Origin: Oceanospirillaceae bacterium UBA2001
Lineage (GTDB): Bacteria; Pseudomonadota; Gammaproteobacteria; Pseudomonadales; Balneatricaceae
NCBI GenBank assembly: GCA_002335115.1
Contig: DDCR01000141.1
Coordinates: 1-6,304, forward strand
Length of the DNA stretch: 6,304 nt
Direction of reading: 5' to 3'
The translations under genes were made by a program, and so were the position numbers. The notes beneath the pieces are model-generated. The model worked only from the letters and a program-made list of their open reading frames with translations. It ran no database searches and was not told the origin of the DNA. Positions within the stretch are counted from its first letter, which is position 1; the number at the start of each line of letters is the position of its first letter. This document shows, piece by piece, positions 1-5,425 of this stretch.

Positions 1-453
1 CATTTGTTGTTCACCGCCTGAAAGAGATGAAGCTTCTTGCTTACGCCGTTCTTCTAACTTTGGAAAATGGCTGTATATTTTTTCTAAGCTCCATCCCACA
101 GGCTTAGAGATTTGAGCTAATATAATATTCTCTTCTACTGTGACTCCTGGAATAATGCGTCGATCTTCACACACTAACTGAACACCTGATCGAGCTGCTT
201 CAAAGGCCTTCATGTCGTGCAATGGTTGGCCGTTGAGCCAAATTTCACCACTACTTAGTCCTGGCGCATCGGCTCTGGCTATGGTGCGTAAAGTGGAGGT
301 TTTTCCTGCTCCATTGCGGCCCAGTAAGGCCACAATATCACCTTCAGGAATGTCAAAAGATACCCCTTGTACCACATAACTTTCACCATAAAAGGCGTTC
401 AGTTCACGGCAAGAGAAGAAGGTTTGTGGTGCGTCTGCTTTACTTTCGTTCAT
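1..453 (-). CDS. livF: LivF-like ABC transporter ATPase (partial, C-terminal part outside window)
   Basis: This is one of the two cytoplasmic ATPases that would power the five-gene HAAT-family importer. Only the first 151 residues lie in the window. The Walker A motif GRNGAGKTS is at residues 45-53, the LivF-type Q-loop region reads VCEDRRIIPG around 94-103, and the ABC signature LSGGEQQ at 144-150 ends at the window edge, so Walker B and the H-loop are not visible. Family members usually read V-P-E-G/D-R-R in the Q-loop region; here the proline is a cysteine. The ATG at 453 is preceded by AAGGA (461-465) with 7 bases of spacing and lies 21 bases after the LivG stop, so it is the last visible gene of the operon. 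The family assignment rests on the Q-loop text, the canonical signature and the position after livG. The substrate is unknown, so the symbol indicates family only. Confidence 0.93.
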   Translation of the reverse strand, partial: MNESKADAPQTFFSCRELNAFYGESYVVQGVSFDIPEGDIVALLGRNGAGKTSTLRTIARADAPGLSSGEIWLNGQPLHDMKAFEAARSGVQLVCEDRRIIPGVTVEENIILAQISKPVGWSLEKIYSHFPKLEERRKQEASSLSGGEQQM

Positions 454-474
454 AGTCTCTTCCTTATGCCCTTA

Positions 475-1227
475 TTAAACTTGAGCTTCGCCAAGATAGG
501 CTTCAATGACCTTGGGATGGCCTTTAATTTCGTTGGGTGAGCCTTCGGCAATAATCTGGCCTTGAGACAGTACAGATATCTTCTCAGCCAAGGAAAATAC
601 CACGTTCATGTCATGCTCAACGATAACTTTGGTAATCCCATCGTCCATGCTTTTAAGTAACTCTATGGTTTTTTCAGTTTCATGACGCGCCATGCCTGCG
701 GTGGGCTCGTCTAACAGCAATAAACGAGGTTTGTTAGCCAAACAAATAGCCATTTCTAAGCGACGTTTGTCTCCACGAGACAAACTGCCTGCCAAATCAT
801 GCATGTGATCTTCCAAACCCAGTTCACAAATTTGCTGTTCAGCAAACTCAATGAGAGGCCGTTGTTTAGCGCGACCCTCAAACATATTAAAGTTAAAAGA
901 GCCATCCCGGGCTGCAAATACTGGAATAGTCACGTTTTGTAAGACCGTCATTTCTGGAAAAATTGCGGGTGTCTGAAATACCTTGGCAATGCCTAGCTGG
1001 TTAATATCGTAAGAGTTAACATTGAGTAATGGTTTTCCATCAAACATTACCGACCCATCATCGGGTTTAAGCATGCCTGTGAGCACATTGAGCAAGGTTG
1101 ACTTGCCGGCACCGTTAGGCCCGATGAGAGCGTGGGTGCTGCCTTTTTCAATTTTTAAATGAACGTTTTGTAAGGCTTGTAAACCACCAAAACTTAAGGA
1201 CACTTGATGTATATCTAATATGGCCAT
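475..1227 (-). CDS. livG: LivG-like ABC transporter ATPase
   Basis: This 250-residue ATPase is full length for LivG and should pair with LivF under the LivH/LivM permeases. Visible motifs are Walker A GPNGAGKST (36-44), the Q-loop FQT (84-86), a signature region LSRGDKRRLE (149-158), Walker B LLLLDEP (169-175) and the H-loop histidine H205 in VEHD. It ends with the typical LivG tail VIEAYLG (240-246). The signature is unusual: ordinary LivG has a form such as L-A/S-Y-G-Q-Q-R, whereas this protein has R151 before the glycine and D153-K154 after it. The rest of the nucleotide-binding site looks intact, so ATP binding is expected. The start ATG is preceded by TAGGAG (1236-1241), which overlaps the livM stop codon and suggests coupled translation. 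The livF start follows 21 bases after the stop. Ligand specificity is not set by this subunit. Confidence 0.95.
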   Translation of the reverse strand: MAILDIHQVSLSFGGLQALQNVHLKIEKGSTHALIGPNGAGKSTLLNVLTGMLKPDDGSVMFDGKPLLNVNSYDINQLGIAKVFQTPAIFPEMTVLQNVTIPVFAARDGSFNFNMFEGRAKQRPLIEFAEQQICELGLEDHMHDLAGSLSRGDKRRLEMAICLANKPRLLLLDEPTAGMARHETEKTIELLKSMDDGITKVIVEHDMNVVFSLAEKISVLSQGQIIAEGSPNEIKGHPKVIEAYLGEAQV

Positions 1228-1238
1228 GATTAAGTCTC

Positions 1239-2213
1239 CTATTCGCCGTCAATAGTGGTGAAAAAACGTTTTTTGAGGCGTGCAATTGCTTCCATAAACC
1301 CACCTGGCATAAATATAACCACTGCCATAAAGATAACGCCCAGCACAAGTAGCCACTGCTCACCAAGATCGACCGACATCACATTCTCGAAGTAAAGCAT
1401 AAAGGCAGCGCCTAGCATGGGACCAACTAACGTACCTACACCACCAATAACAGACATGATGACGACTTCACCTGATTGATGCCAACCTAGGAATTCATGC
1501 CCCACAAAGGGTTCATAAACCACCATGAGGGCACCCGCAATGGCGGCATACATGGCGCTCAATACAAAGGCTAATAGTTTGTATTTACGTGCGTTGATGC
1601 CCGTGTATTCTAAACGCGTTTGGTTACACTTGATGGCTTTCATCATCAGCCCAACAGGGGAGCGTTCAATCCTTTTGGCCAAGTAAAACAGAATAATGGC
1701 GCAGATGGCGCAGAAGTAAAACACTGTATCACCCTGCATTTTTAGGTCAAATAGCATCGGAGTGGGCATGCCTGTTAAACCATTTTCACCACCCGTCCAG
1801 CGCTGCAGCATGGACATGGCCATAGAATCAAACATCTCAGCAAAAGCTAAAGTGAGAATAGAAAAATAGATGCCTGTTCTCTTTAATGTGAGTAAACCGA
1901 TAATTAAAGCCACTAGCGTTGCAGCGGCTACGGCCACGATAATGGCAGGTATAATATTATCGGAAAAACTCTTTAACATAATGCCAGTAACATAGGCAGA
2001 TATGCCGAAGAAAGCGGCATGTCCAAAAGACAAGTAGCCGGTAAAACCAAGCAAAATATCAAAGCCCACCACAAAGATACAAAAAATCATGATTTTAGTA
2101 TCTAGGCCAGAATAACCGCCCATCAACGGGAACCATAAAGGCATCGTCAAGGCCACTAGGGCAAATATAAAGACGGCTTTATTGTGTTGCCAAAAGTTAT
2201 TTTGAGTAATCAT
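1239..2213 (-). CDS. livM: LivM-like ABC transporter permease
   Basis: This 324-residue integral inner-membrane protein is one of the two permease subunits expected to form the translocation path with LivH. About eight or nine hydrophobic segments can be seen, roughly at residues 13-31, 39-56, 60-80, 88-110, 114-130, 163-180, 212-234, 246-275 and 286-303. Family landmarks are LLGFTGYLSFGHAAFFG (54-70), TGGENGLTG (140-148), the cytoplasmic coupling stretch RSPVGLMMKAIKCN (184-197) with TGIN (204-207), and VIGGVGTLVGPMLGA (255-269). The length is normal for LivM without the N-terminal extension seen in some members. The ATG overlaps the livH stop by one base (TAATG), and an AAGGGAG site lies inside the end of livH (2224-2230, 10 bases upstream), so translation is probably coupled to livH. 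The substrate is unknown. Confidence 0.95.
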   Translation of the reverse strand: MITQNNFWQHNKAVFIFALVALTMPLWFPLMGGYSGLDTKIMIFCIFVVGFDILLGFTGYLSFGHAAFFGISAYVTGIMLKSFSDNIIPAIIVAVAAATLVALIIGLLTLKRTGIYFSILTLAFAEMFDSMAMSMLQRWTGGENGLTGMPTPMLFDLKMQGDTVFYFCAICAIILFYLAKRIERSPVGLMMKAIKCNQTRLEYTGINARKYKLLAFVLSAMYAAIAGALMVVYEPFVGHEFLGWHQSGEVVIMSVIGGVGTLVGPMLGAAFMLYFENVMSVDLGEQWLLVLGVIFMAVVIFMPGGFMEAIARLKKRFFTTIDGE

Positions 2214-3112
2214 TATTCAAATACTCCCTTGGCGCCTAATAAGCCACGTGGGCGGACCAATAAAATGATAACAGTAATAAGGTAGATGATAATGGTATTG
2301 AGGTAGATGTATGGTGCGGTAAAGCTTTGTGCCATACCAATTAAAATACCCGCCAACACAGCGCCCCCAAGGGATCCCATGCCGCCAATGACCACAATAA
2401 GGAACGAAGGCACCAACAGTTGCATGCCCACTTCGGGTGAGACCTGAGTCACAGGTCCACCAAACACGCCGGCAATGCCAGCAATCATGGCACCTAAACC
2501 AAATACAATCATAAAGCGGCGGTTAATATTAACGCCCAAAAACTGCAGCATTTCTGCATCTCGCATGCCAGCTCGAATAACCAAGCCAAAGCGCGTGAGG
2601 TGCAATAGAGCAAATACGGCACTGACTGTCACAATGGCCACAACCACTAGAATCATGCGCCACTTGGGGTAAACCACGAAGCCTTCAAGGAATGGCAGGT
2701 AGTCATGCAACATGATAATGCCGTTGCCCCAGCTTGGGATGGCAAAGGGGATGTTGTTGGCACCAAAGATCCATTTTAAAAGTTCTTGTAAGACAATGGC
2801 TAAGCCAAAGGTCACCAAGATTTGATCCGTATGAGGGCGGTTGTAGAAGCGCTGTATTAAGCCACGCTCCAAAAGCACACCAATCACGAAAAGAATAGGG
2901 GGAACAAGAATCAGCGCTAGGCCAAAACCGAGAGCATTATTGATGCTCACTGCTAAATAAATAGCGATGAGGTAAAGTGCGCCATGGGCAAAGTTAACCA
3001 CGCCCAAGGTGCCAAATATAAGGGTTAAGCCCAGAGCAATGAGCACGTAAATGGAACCCAGCTGCAAGCCGGTTAAAACAGAGAGGGTAAAGGCGTTGAG
3101 CGTCATATCCAT
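2213..3112 (-). CDS. livH: LivH-like ABC transporter permease
   Basis: This 299-residue inner-membrane permease is of normal LivH length and should partner LivM. About eight hydrophobic segments are visible, near residues 9-36, 43-58, 62-85, 96-117, 151-170, 201-221, 231-258 and 271-287. Diagnostic stretches are GLTLIFGTLGVVNFAHGA (28-45), the coupling loop TRFGLVIRAGMRDAEML (173-189) with FLGVNINR (191-198), VVIGGMGSLGGAVLAG (240-255), and the C-terminal RPRGLLG (287-293). The chosen ATG has GGGAG (3123-3127) 10 bases upstream; an in-frame ATG two codons later (3106) is a slightly more distant alternative. It is the first gene after the terminator that follows the binding-protein gene, so its expression should depend on read-through or on a weak local promoter that I could not identify. 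It resembles UrtB in overall plan, but I see no urea-specific feature. Confidence 0.95.
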   Translation of the reverse strand: MDMTLNAFTLSVLTGLQLGSIYVLIALGLTLIFGTLGVVNFAHGALYLIAIYLAVSINNALGFGLALILVPPILFVIGVLLERGLIQRFYNRPHTDQILVTFGLAIVLQELLKWIFGANNIPFAIPSWGNGIIMLHDYLPFLEGFVVYPKWRMILVVVAIVTVSAVFALLHLTRFGLVIRAGMRDAEMLQFLGVNINRRFMIVFGLGAMIAGIAGVFGGPVTQVSPEVGMQLLVPSFLIVVIGGMGSLGGAVLAGILIGMAQSFTAPYIYLNTIIIYLITVIILLVRPRGLLGAKGVFE

Positions 3113-3122
3113 TGTGGAGATA

Positions 3123-3127
3123 CTCCC
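3123..3127 (-). promoter_or_regulatory. Ribosome binding site of livH
   Basis: The coding strand reads GGGAG, 10 bases before the livH ATG. The spacing is long but usable. The site sits in GGAGTATCTCC, which can form a very small hairpin of 3 base pairs (GGA/TCC); that is probably too weak to block translation. Confidence 0.5.
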
Positions 3128-3168
3128 ATTGGTTGCTGTGGCAAAGACATATTGTTTTTTAATGTAGC

Positions 3169-3206
3169 ATAAATAAATAAAAACGGGCCAGCAATAAACT
3201 GGCCCG
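3169..3206 (-). terminator. Intrinsic terminator between the binding-protein gene and livH
   Basis: On the minus strand a perfect 8-base-pair, GC-rich stem (CGGGCCAG / CTGGCCCG, 3199-3206 and 3184-3191) closes a 7-base loop. It is followed directly by a T-rich run, TTTTTATTTATTTAT (3183 down to 3169). It begins 20 bases after the stop codon of the binding-protein gene and lies 56 bases before the livH start. The opposite strand has no T-run after the hairpin, so it acts only in the direction of the transporter operon. The expected effect is partial termination, giving an abundant binding-protein mRNA and a smaller amount of full-length operon message. Confidence 0.88.
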
Positions 3207-3226
3207 CATTGGTCTTGAGTGACAGC

Positions 3227-4603
3227 TTATGCTGGCTCGTATGGACCTAATTCACCACCAAAGATGGCTGGATCGTAGTCCACGGTCTTCGCATCCACTT
3301 GATCAACGATTTGTAGATAGTCAAAGTCGCTATTACGTGCTGAAGGCGATTTACCCTGCATAACCAAGATGTCCTTAATGCACTGGTGATCAGAACCACG
3401 GTACAAGGTTGGGCCATTACCCGCACCTGTGAACTCAAAGTCCTCAAGGGCTTTAATAACTTCTGGTGGGTAGAAGGTACCCGCCATTTCACAGGCGTTG
3501 GCATACAAAAGCGTTTGCACATAACAGGTGTGAGCTGCCTGTGAAGGTGGGAAACCATATTCATCACTAAAGGCCTTAACAAATACCTTTGAACCTTCGT
3601 CTTGAAGGGCCCAGTTCCAGCCGGAAGTTCCTAATACGCCATCGATGTTGGCAGAACCTGCACCTTTAGCCATTAAGCGGCTGTATAAAGGCACTACGAT
3701 TTCTAGATTTTTACCGTTCTTTTGCATGTCACGCATGCCAAAGTTTACCGCGTTGGTTAAAGAGTTAACCATGTTGGCGCCGTAATGGTTCAAAATCAAC
3801 ACGTCTGCATCTGAATTCAACACCTGAGATAGGTACTGAGAGAAGTCAGTGGTTTTCAAAGGCGTCATAATGTTGCCTTCTGTTCCCCAACCTTCTTTCT
3901 CCGTAAATTCTTGCATTGACTCTTGCTGGGTGTGGCCCCAAGAATAGTCGGCTGTAAGGTGGAAAGCACGACGGTCTTTGCCGTATTCGTTGCTTAACAC
4001 GGGAGACAGAGCTTTACCGGTCATGTGAGCATTGAAGAAATGGCGGAAGCCATAACGCTGCTTATCCTTACCTGTGGTGTCGTTTGAGTGAGTCAAACCA
4101 CACATAAAGATGATGCCAAGCTCATTACATAGATATTGCTGTGCAATGGCGATACCTGAAGATGAACCACCGGTTACCATAATCACTTTATCACGCTCAA
4201 TCATACGACGTGCAGACGTGCGTGATGCGTCAGCGTTAGTTTGTGTGTCACCTGTAACGTAAGTTACTTTCTTGCCTAAGATGCCATTGCCTTTGAGCAT
4301 GCTTGGCTTCAAGGTGTCGAGCATGCCGCCACCATTGTTCAAGTGCTTAACAGCTAACTTGTAGGCACGTAATTCATCAGCACCTTCATCAGCATAAGCG
4401 CCTGTTTGAGGCACGTTAAAACCGAGTACCACTTCGCTACCATTAACTGGATAGTTACCAATGGCTTTTTCAGCCCAAGCATTTTGGGTGAAAAACATAG
4501 GTGTTGCGGCGCCTACAGCGCCAACCGATGTGGCTTTCAACACATCACGGCGAGACCATCCCGCGGCAGTAGGATTTGTTTTATCAGATTTTACATCTGT
4601 CAT
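3227..4603 (-). CDS. Tat-exported periplasmic substrate-binding protein of a HAAT-family ABC importer
   Basis: This 458-residue protein belongs to the LivJ/UrtA/AmiC-like periplasmic binding family (receptor ligand-binding fold, Pfam Peripla_BP_6 type) and would deliver the ligand to LivH/LivM. The N-terminus shows a twin-arginine signal: WSRRDVLK (16-23), a mildly hydrophobic stretch (24-40) and a likely cleavage site AWA|EK after residue 44. The mature part has the usual opening VVLGFNVPQTGAYADEG (58-74), a first-lobe ligand-binding stretch GGSSSGIA (145-152), TADYSWG (217-223) and a second lobe with VLILNHYGAN (268-277). It has five cysteines in the mature part (159, 168, 360, 371, 408). 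It is longer than classical LivJ (about 370 residues). The ATG at 4603 is preferred over an in-frame TTG at 4657 because it has TTGGAG at an ideal distance and places the Tat motif normally. The ligand is unknown; amino acids, short amides and aromatic or carboxylic acids are all known for the wider family. Confidence 0.92.
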   Translation of the reverse strand: MTDVKSDKTNPTAAGWSRRDVLKATSVGAVGAATPMFFTQNAWAEKAIGNYPVNGSEVVLGFNVPQTGAYADEGADELRAYKLAVKHLNNGGGMLDTLKPSMLKGNGILGKKVTYVTGDTQTNADASRTSARRMIERDKVIMVTGGSSSGIAIAQQYLCNELGIIFMCGLTHSNDTTGKDKQRYGFRHFFNAHMTGKALSPVLSNEYGKDRRAFHLTADYSWGHTQQESMQEFTEKEGWGTEGNIMTPLKTTDFSQYLSQVLNSDADVLILNHYGANMVNSLTNAVNFGMRDMQKNGKNLEIVVPLYSRLMAKGAGSANIDGVLGTSGWNWALQDEGSKVFVKAFSDEYGFPPSQAAHTCYVQTLLYANACEMAGTFYPPEVIKALEDFEFTGAGNGPTLYRGSDHQCIKDILVMQGKSPSARNSDFDYLQIVDQVDAKTVDYDPAIFGGELGPYEPA

Positions 4604-4609
4604 GGCGAA

Positions 4610-4615
4610 CTCCAA
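4610..4615 (-). promoter_or_regulatory. Ribosome binding site fixing the start of the binding-protein gene
   Basis: TTGGAG on the minus strand ends 6 bases before the ATG at 4603. This decides for that start against the in-frame TTG 54 bases upstream, which lacks a comparable site and would bury the Tat motif behind an 18-residue extension. Confidence 0.75.
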
Positions 4616-4670
4616 TTTATTGTTGTTGAACCAAGATGGGCACTGCCAGCAGATCAATGCAGAGGTGCTT

Positions 4671-4686
4671 CTAGGTTGTGACCTAG
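4671..4686. promoter_or_regulatory. Perfect 16-base dyad, possible operator or 5'-leader hairpin
   Basis: CTAGGT-TGTG-ACCTAG has two perfect 6-base arms around a 4-base spacer. It lies 68-83 bases upstream of the binding-protein ATG, so it may be a protein-binding site near the transcription start or a small hairpin in the leader RNA. Its inner 14 bases fit TRGGT-N4-ACCYA, the same pattern as the dyad at 4789-4802. No regulator is encoded in the window. Confidence 0.45.
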
Positions 4687-4716
4687 TCTAGAGAAGTGGT
4701 GAATATTGAAAATTAG

Positions 4717-4762
4717 ACCTTAGTAAATGAGACTAAAGTATTTCAAACTAAAGTATTAAGGT
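4717..4762. repeat. Near-perfect interrupted inverted repeat bracketing direct repeats
   Basis: ACCTTAGTA (4717-4725) and TATTAAGGT (4754-4762) are inverted copies matching at 8 of 9 positions. The 28 bases between them contain the first copy of the direct repeat and the start of the second. The arrangement could mark a cooperative regulator site, but an AT-rich stretch can produce such symmetry by chance. Confidence 0.35.
4732..4757. repeat. Tandem 11-base direct repeat, 15-base period
   Basis: ACTAAAGTATT occurs at 4732-4742 and again, identically, at 4747-4757, separated by TCAA. The start-to-start distance is 15 bases, about one and a half helical turns. The repeat lies 129-155 bases upstream of the binding-protein start and over 120 bases upstream of moaB, so it could serve either promoter as an activator site or iteron-like operator. 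Confidence 0.5.
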
Positions 4763-4788
4763 TAGAAAAGAAAACAATGCACGCCAAC

Positions 4789-4802
4789 TGGGTGTCTACC
4801 CA
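4789..4802. promoter_or_regulatory. Perfect 14-base dyad, possible operator
   Basis: TGGGT-GTCT-ACCCA has two perfect 5-base arms with a 4-base spacer. It fits TRGGT-N4-ACCYA together with the dyad at 4671-4686, with 117 bases between the two centres. It lies 27 bases upstream of the possible moaB -10 box, close to the -35 region. Confidence 0.4.
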
Positions 4803-4820
4803 AGCTACAATCTAGCTCCA

Positions 4821-4834
4821 AGTATCTGTATACT
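4821..4834 (+). promoter_or_regulatory. Possible moaB -10 box inside a 14-base dyad
   Basis: TATACT (4829-4834) matches the sigma-70 -10 consensus at five of six positions. It is embedded in the perfect dyad AGTAT-CTGT-ATACT. No good -35 hexamer is found 16-18 bases upstream, so an activator may be needed or the assignment may be wrong. A transcript from here would start near 4841 and would not include the AAGGGG at 4836-4841, which favours the moaB ATG at 4881 over the upstream TTG. Confidence 0.3.
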
Positions 4835-4880
4835 CAAGGGGTTATTTTTGCTCTCCAATAGCAATCAAGAGAATCTCACT

Positions 4881-5417
4881 ATGACAAGTGCCAACACCCC
4901 ACAACAACCAATTAATATCGCCGTATTAACTGTCTCTGATACGCGCACTGTTGCTACTGACAAGTCAGGAACCACTCTAATTGAGCGGCTGCAGACGGCA
5001 GGCCATAGTTTAGCGCAGCGCGCTATTGTGAAAGACGATGTGTACCAAATTCGGGCTGCTGTGAGTCAATGGATTGCTGATAGTGACGTGCATGCCGTAT
5101 TAGTTACAGGAGGCACGGGGTTTACCGCCAGAGACACGACCCCCGATGCATTACTGCCGCTATTTGACCAAGTGATTGAGGGCTTCGGCGAGTTGTTTAG
5201 AAGCCTATCCTTGGCCGATGTTGGCACCTCAACCATTCAATCTCGAACCGTTGCTGGGGTGGCTAATCGCACGGTTATTTTTAGTATGCCTGGATCAACA
5301 GGGGCCTGCCGCATGGCGTGGGATGGCATTATTAAGGAACAGCTAGATAGCCGTCACAAACCCTGTAATTTTGTGCAAATGGTCACCTTTAATGCTGCCA
5401 CTAAACACTTGGCTTAA
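4881..5417 (+). CDS. moaB: MoaB/MogA-family molybdenum cofactor biosynthesis protein
   Basis: The 178-residue protein has the MoCF_biosynth (MogA/MoaB) fold and probably binds molybdopterin in the cytoplasm; active family members adenylylate it with ATP. Landmarks are INIAVLTVSDTR (11-22), DKSG (27-30), IVKDDVYQIR (49-58), the phosphate-binding loop TGGTGFTARDTTPDA (76-90), PLFDQVIEGFGELFR (93-107), VGTSTIQSRTVAGV (114-127) and MPGSTGACR (136-144). It tracks E. coli MoaB almost end to end, with a few extra C-terminal residues. D52 and D85 match the positions of the two acidic active-site residues of E. coli MogA. The ATG at 4881 gives an N-terminus of family length, with a modest AAGAG site 9 bases upstream. 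A TTG at 4848 with a better AAGGGG site would add 11 residues and cannot be excluded. The stop is 8 bases before moeA, so the two genes form an operon. Confidence 0.93.
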   Translation: MTSANTPQQPINIAVLTVSDTRTVATDKSGTTLIERLQTAGHSLAQRAIVKDDVYQIRAAVSQWIADSDVHAVLVTGGTGFTARDTTPDALLPLFDQVIEGFGELFRSLSLADVGTSTIQSRTVAGVANRTVIFSMPGSTGACRMAWDGIIKEQLDSRHKPCNFVQMVTFNAATKHLA

Positions 5418-5425
5418 GTGTGACT

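Larger units (their letters stand above)
4604..4880. other. Divergent intergenic region with probable regulatory sites
   Basis: These 277 bases separate two divergent transcription units and contain no convincing gene. They hold three short dyads with 4-base spacers, one 11-base direct repeat and one interrupted inverted repeat, listed separately. A strong consensus sigma-70 promoter is not obvious in either direction. For the transporter operon the best -35-like hexamer is TTGAAA on the minus strand (4741-4746), but the -10 candidate behind it (TACTAA, 15-base spacer) is poor. For moaB a TATACT box is present near 4829. Open frames crossing this region with TTG starts only extend the neighbouring genes. 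Confidence 0.7.

Noticed and set aside
1148..1366. Minus-strand open frame of 72 codons across the livG-livM junction
   Set aside because: It lies in another frame inside two well-supported genes and has no recognisable protein features.
2475..2672. Plus-strand open frame of 65 codons inside livH
   Set aside because: It is antisense to a conserved permease, its composition (many Arg, Thr, Ile, Met) looks like a frame shadow, and no ribosome binding site decides for it.
3184..3206. Bidirectional terminator
   Set aside because: On the plus strand the hairpin is followed by CATTGG rather than a T-run, and no plus-strand gene ends nearby.
3247..3582. Minus-strand open frame of 111 codons inside the binding-protein gene
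   Set aside because: It is a shifted-frame reading of a gene whose own frame is intact and conserved.
1..4603. Urea transporter (urtABCDE) assignment, suggested by the same gene order
   Set aside because: The binding protein lacks the UrtA-type sequence pattern that I recognise and no urease gene is in view. The HAAT gene order is shared by many importers, so I keep the family-level call only.
3227..4657. Longer form of the binding protein starting at an in-frame TTG (4657)
   Set aside because: It adds 18 residues (beginning M-I-C-W-Q-C) ahead of the Tat motif, uses a rare start codon without a good Shine-Dalgarno site, and the ATG at 4603 has TTGGAG at ideal spacing.
4406..4691. Two plus-strand open frames antisense to the Tat signal region
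   Set aside because: They overlap each other and the binding-protein N-terminus, and neither resembles a known protein.
4640..4790. Sigma-54 promoter for the transporter operon, suggested by TGGCAG and TTGGCG on the minus strand
   Set aside because: Neither has the required GC dinucleotide 10 bases after the GG, so the -24/-12 pattern fails.
4604..4880. Molybdenum cofactor riboswitch or ModE site in front of moaB
   Set aside because: There is no long structured leader and no ModE-type TATATA-containing palindrome; only short dyads are seen.
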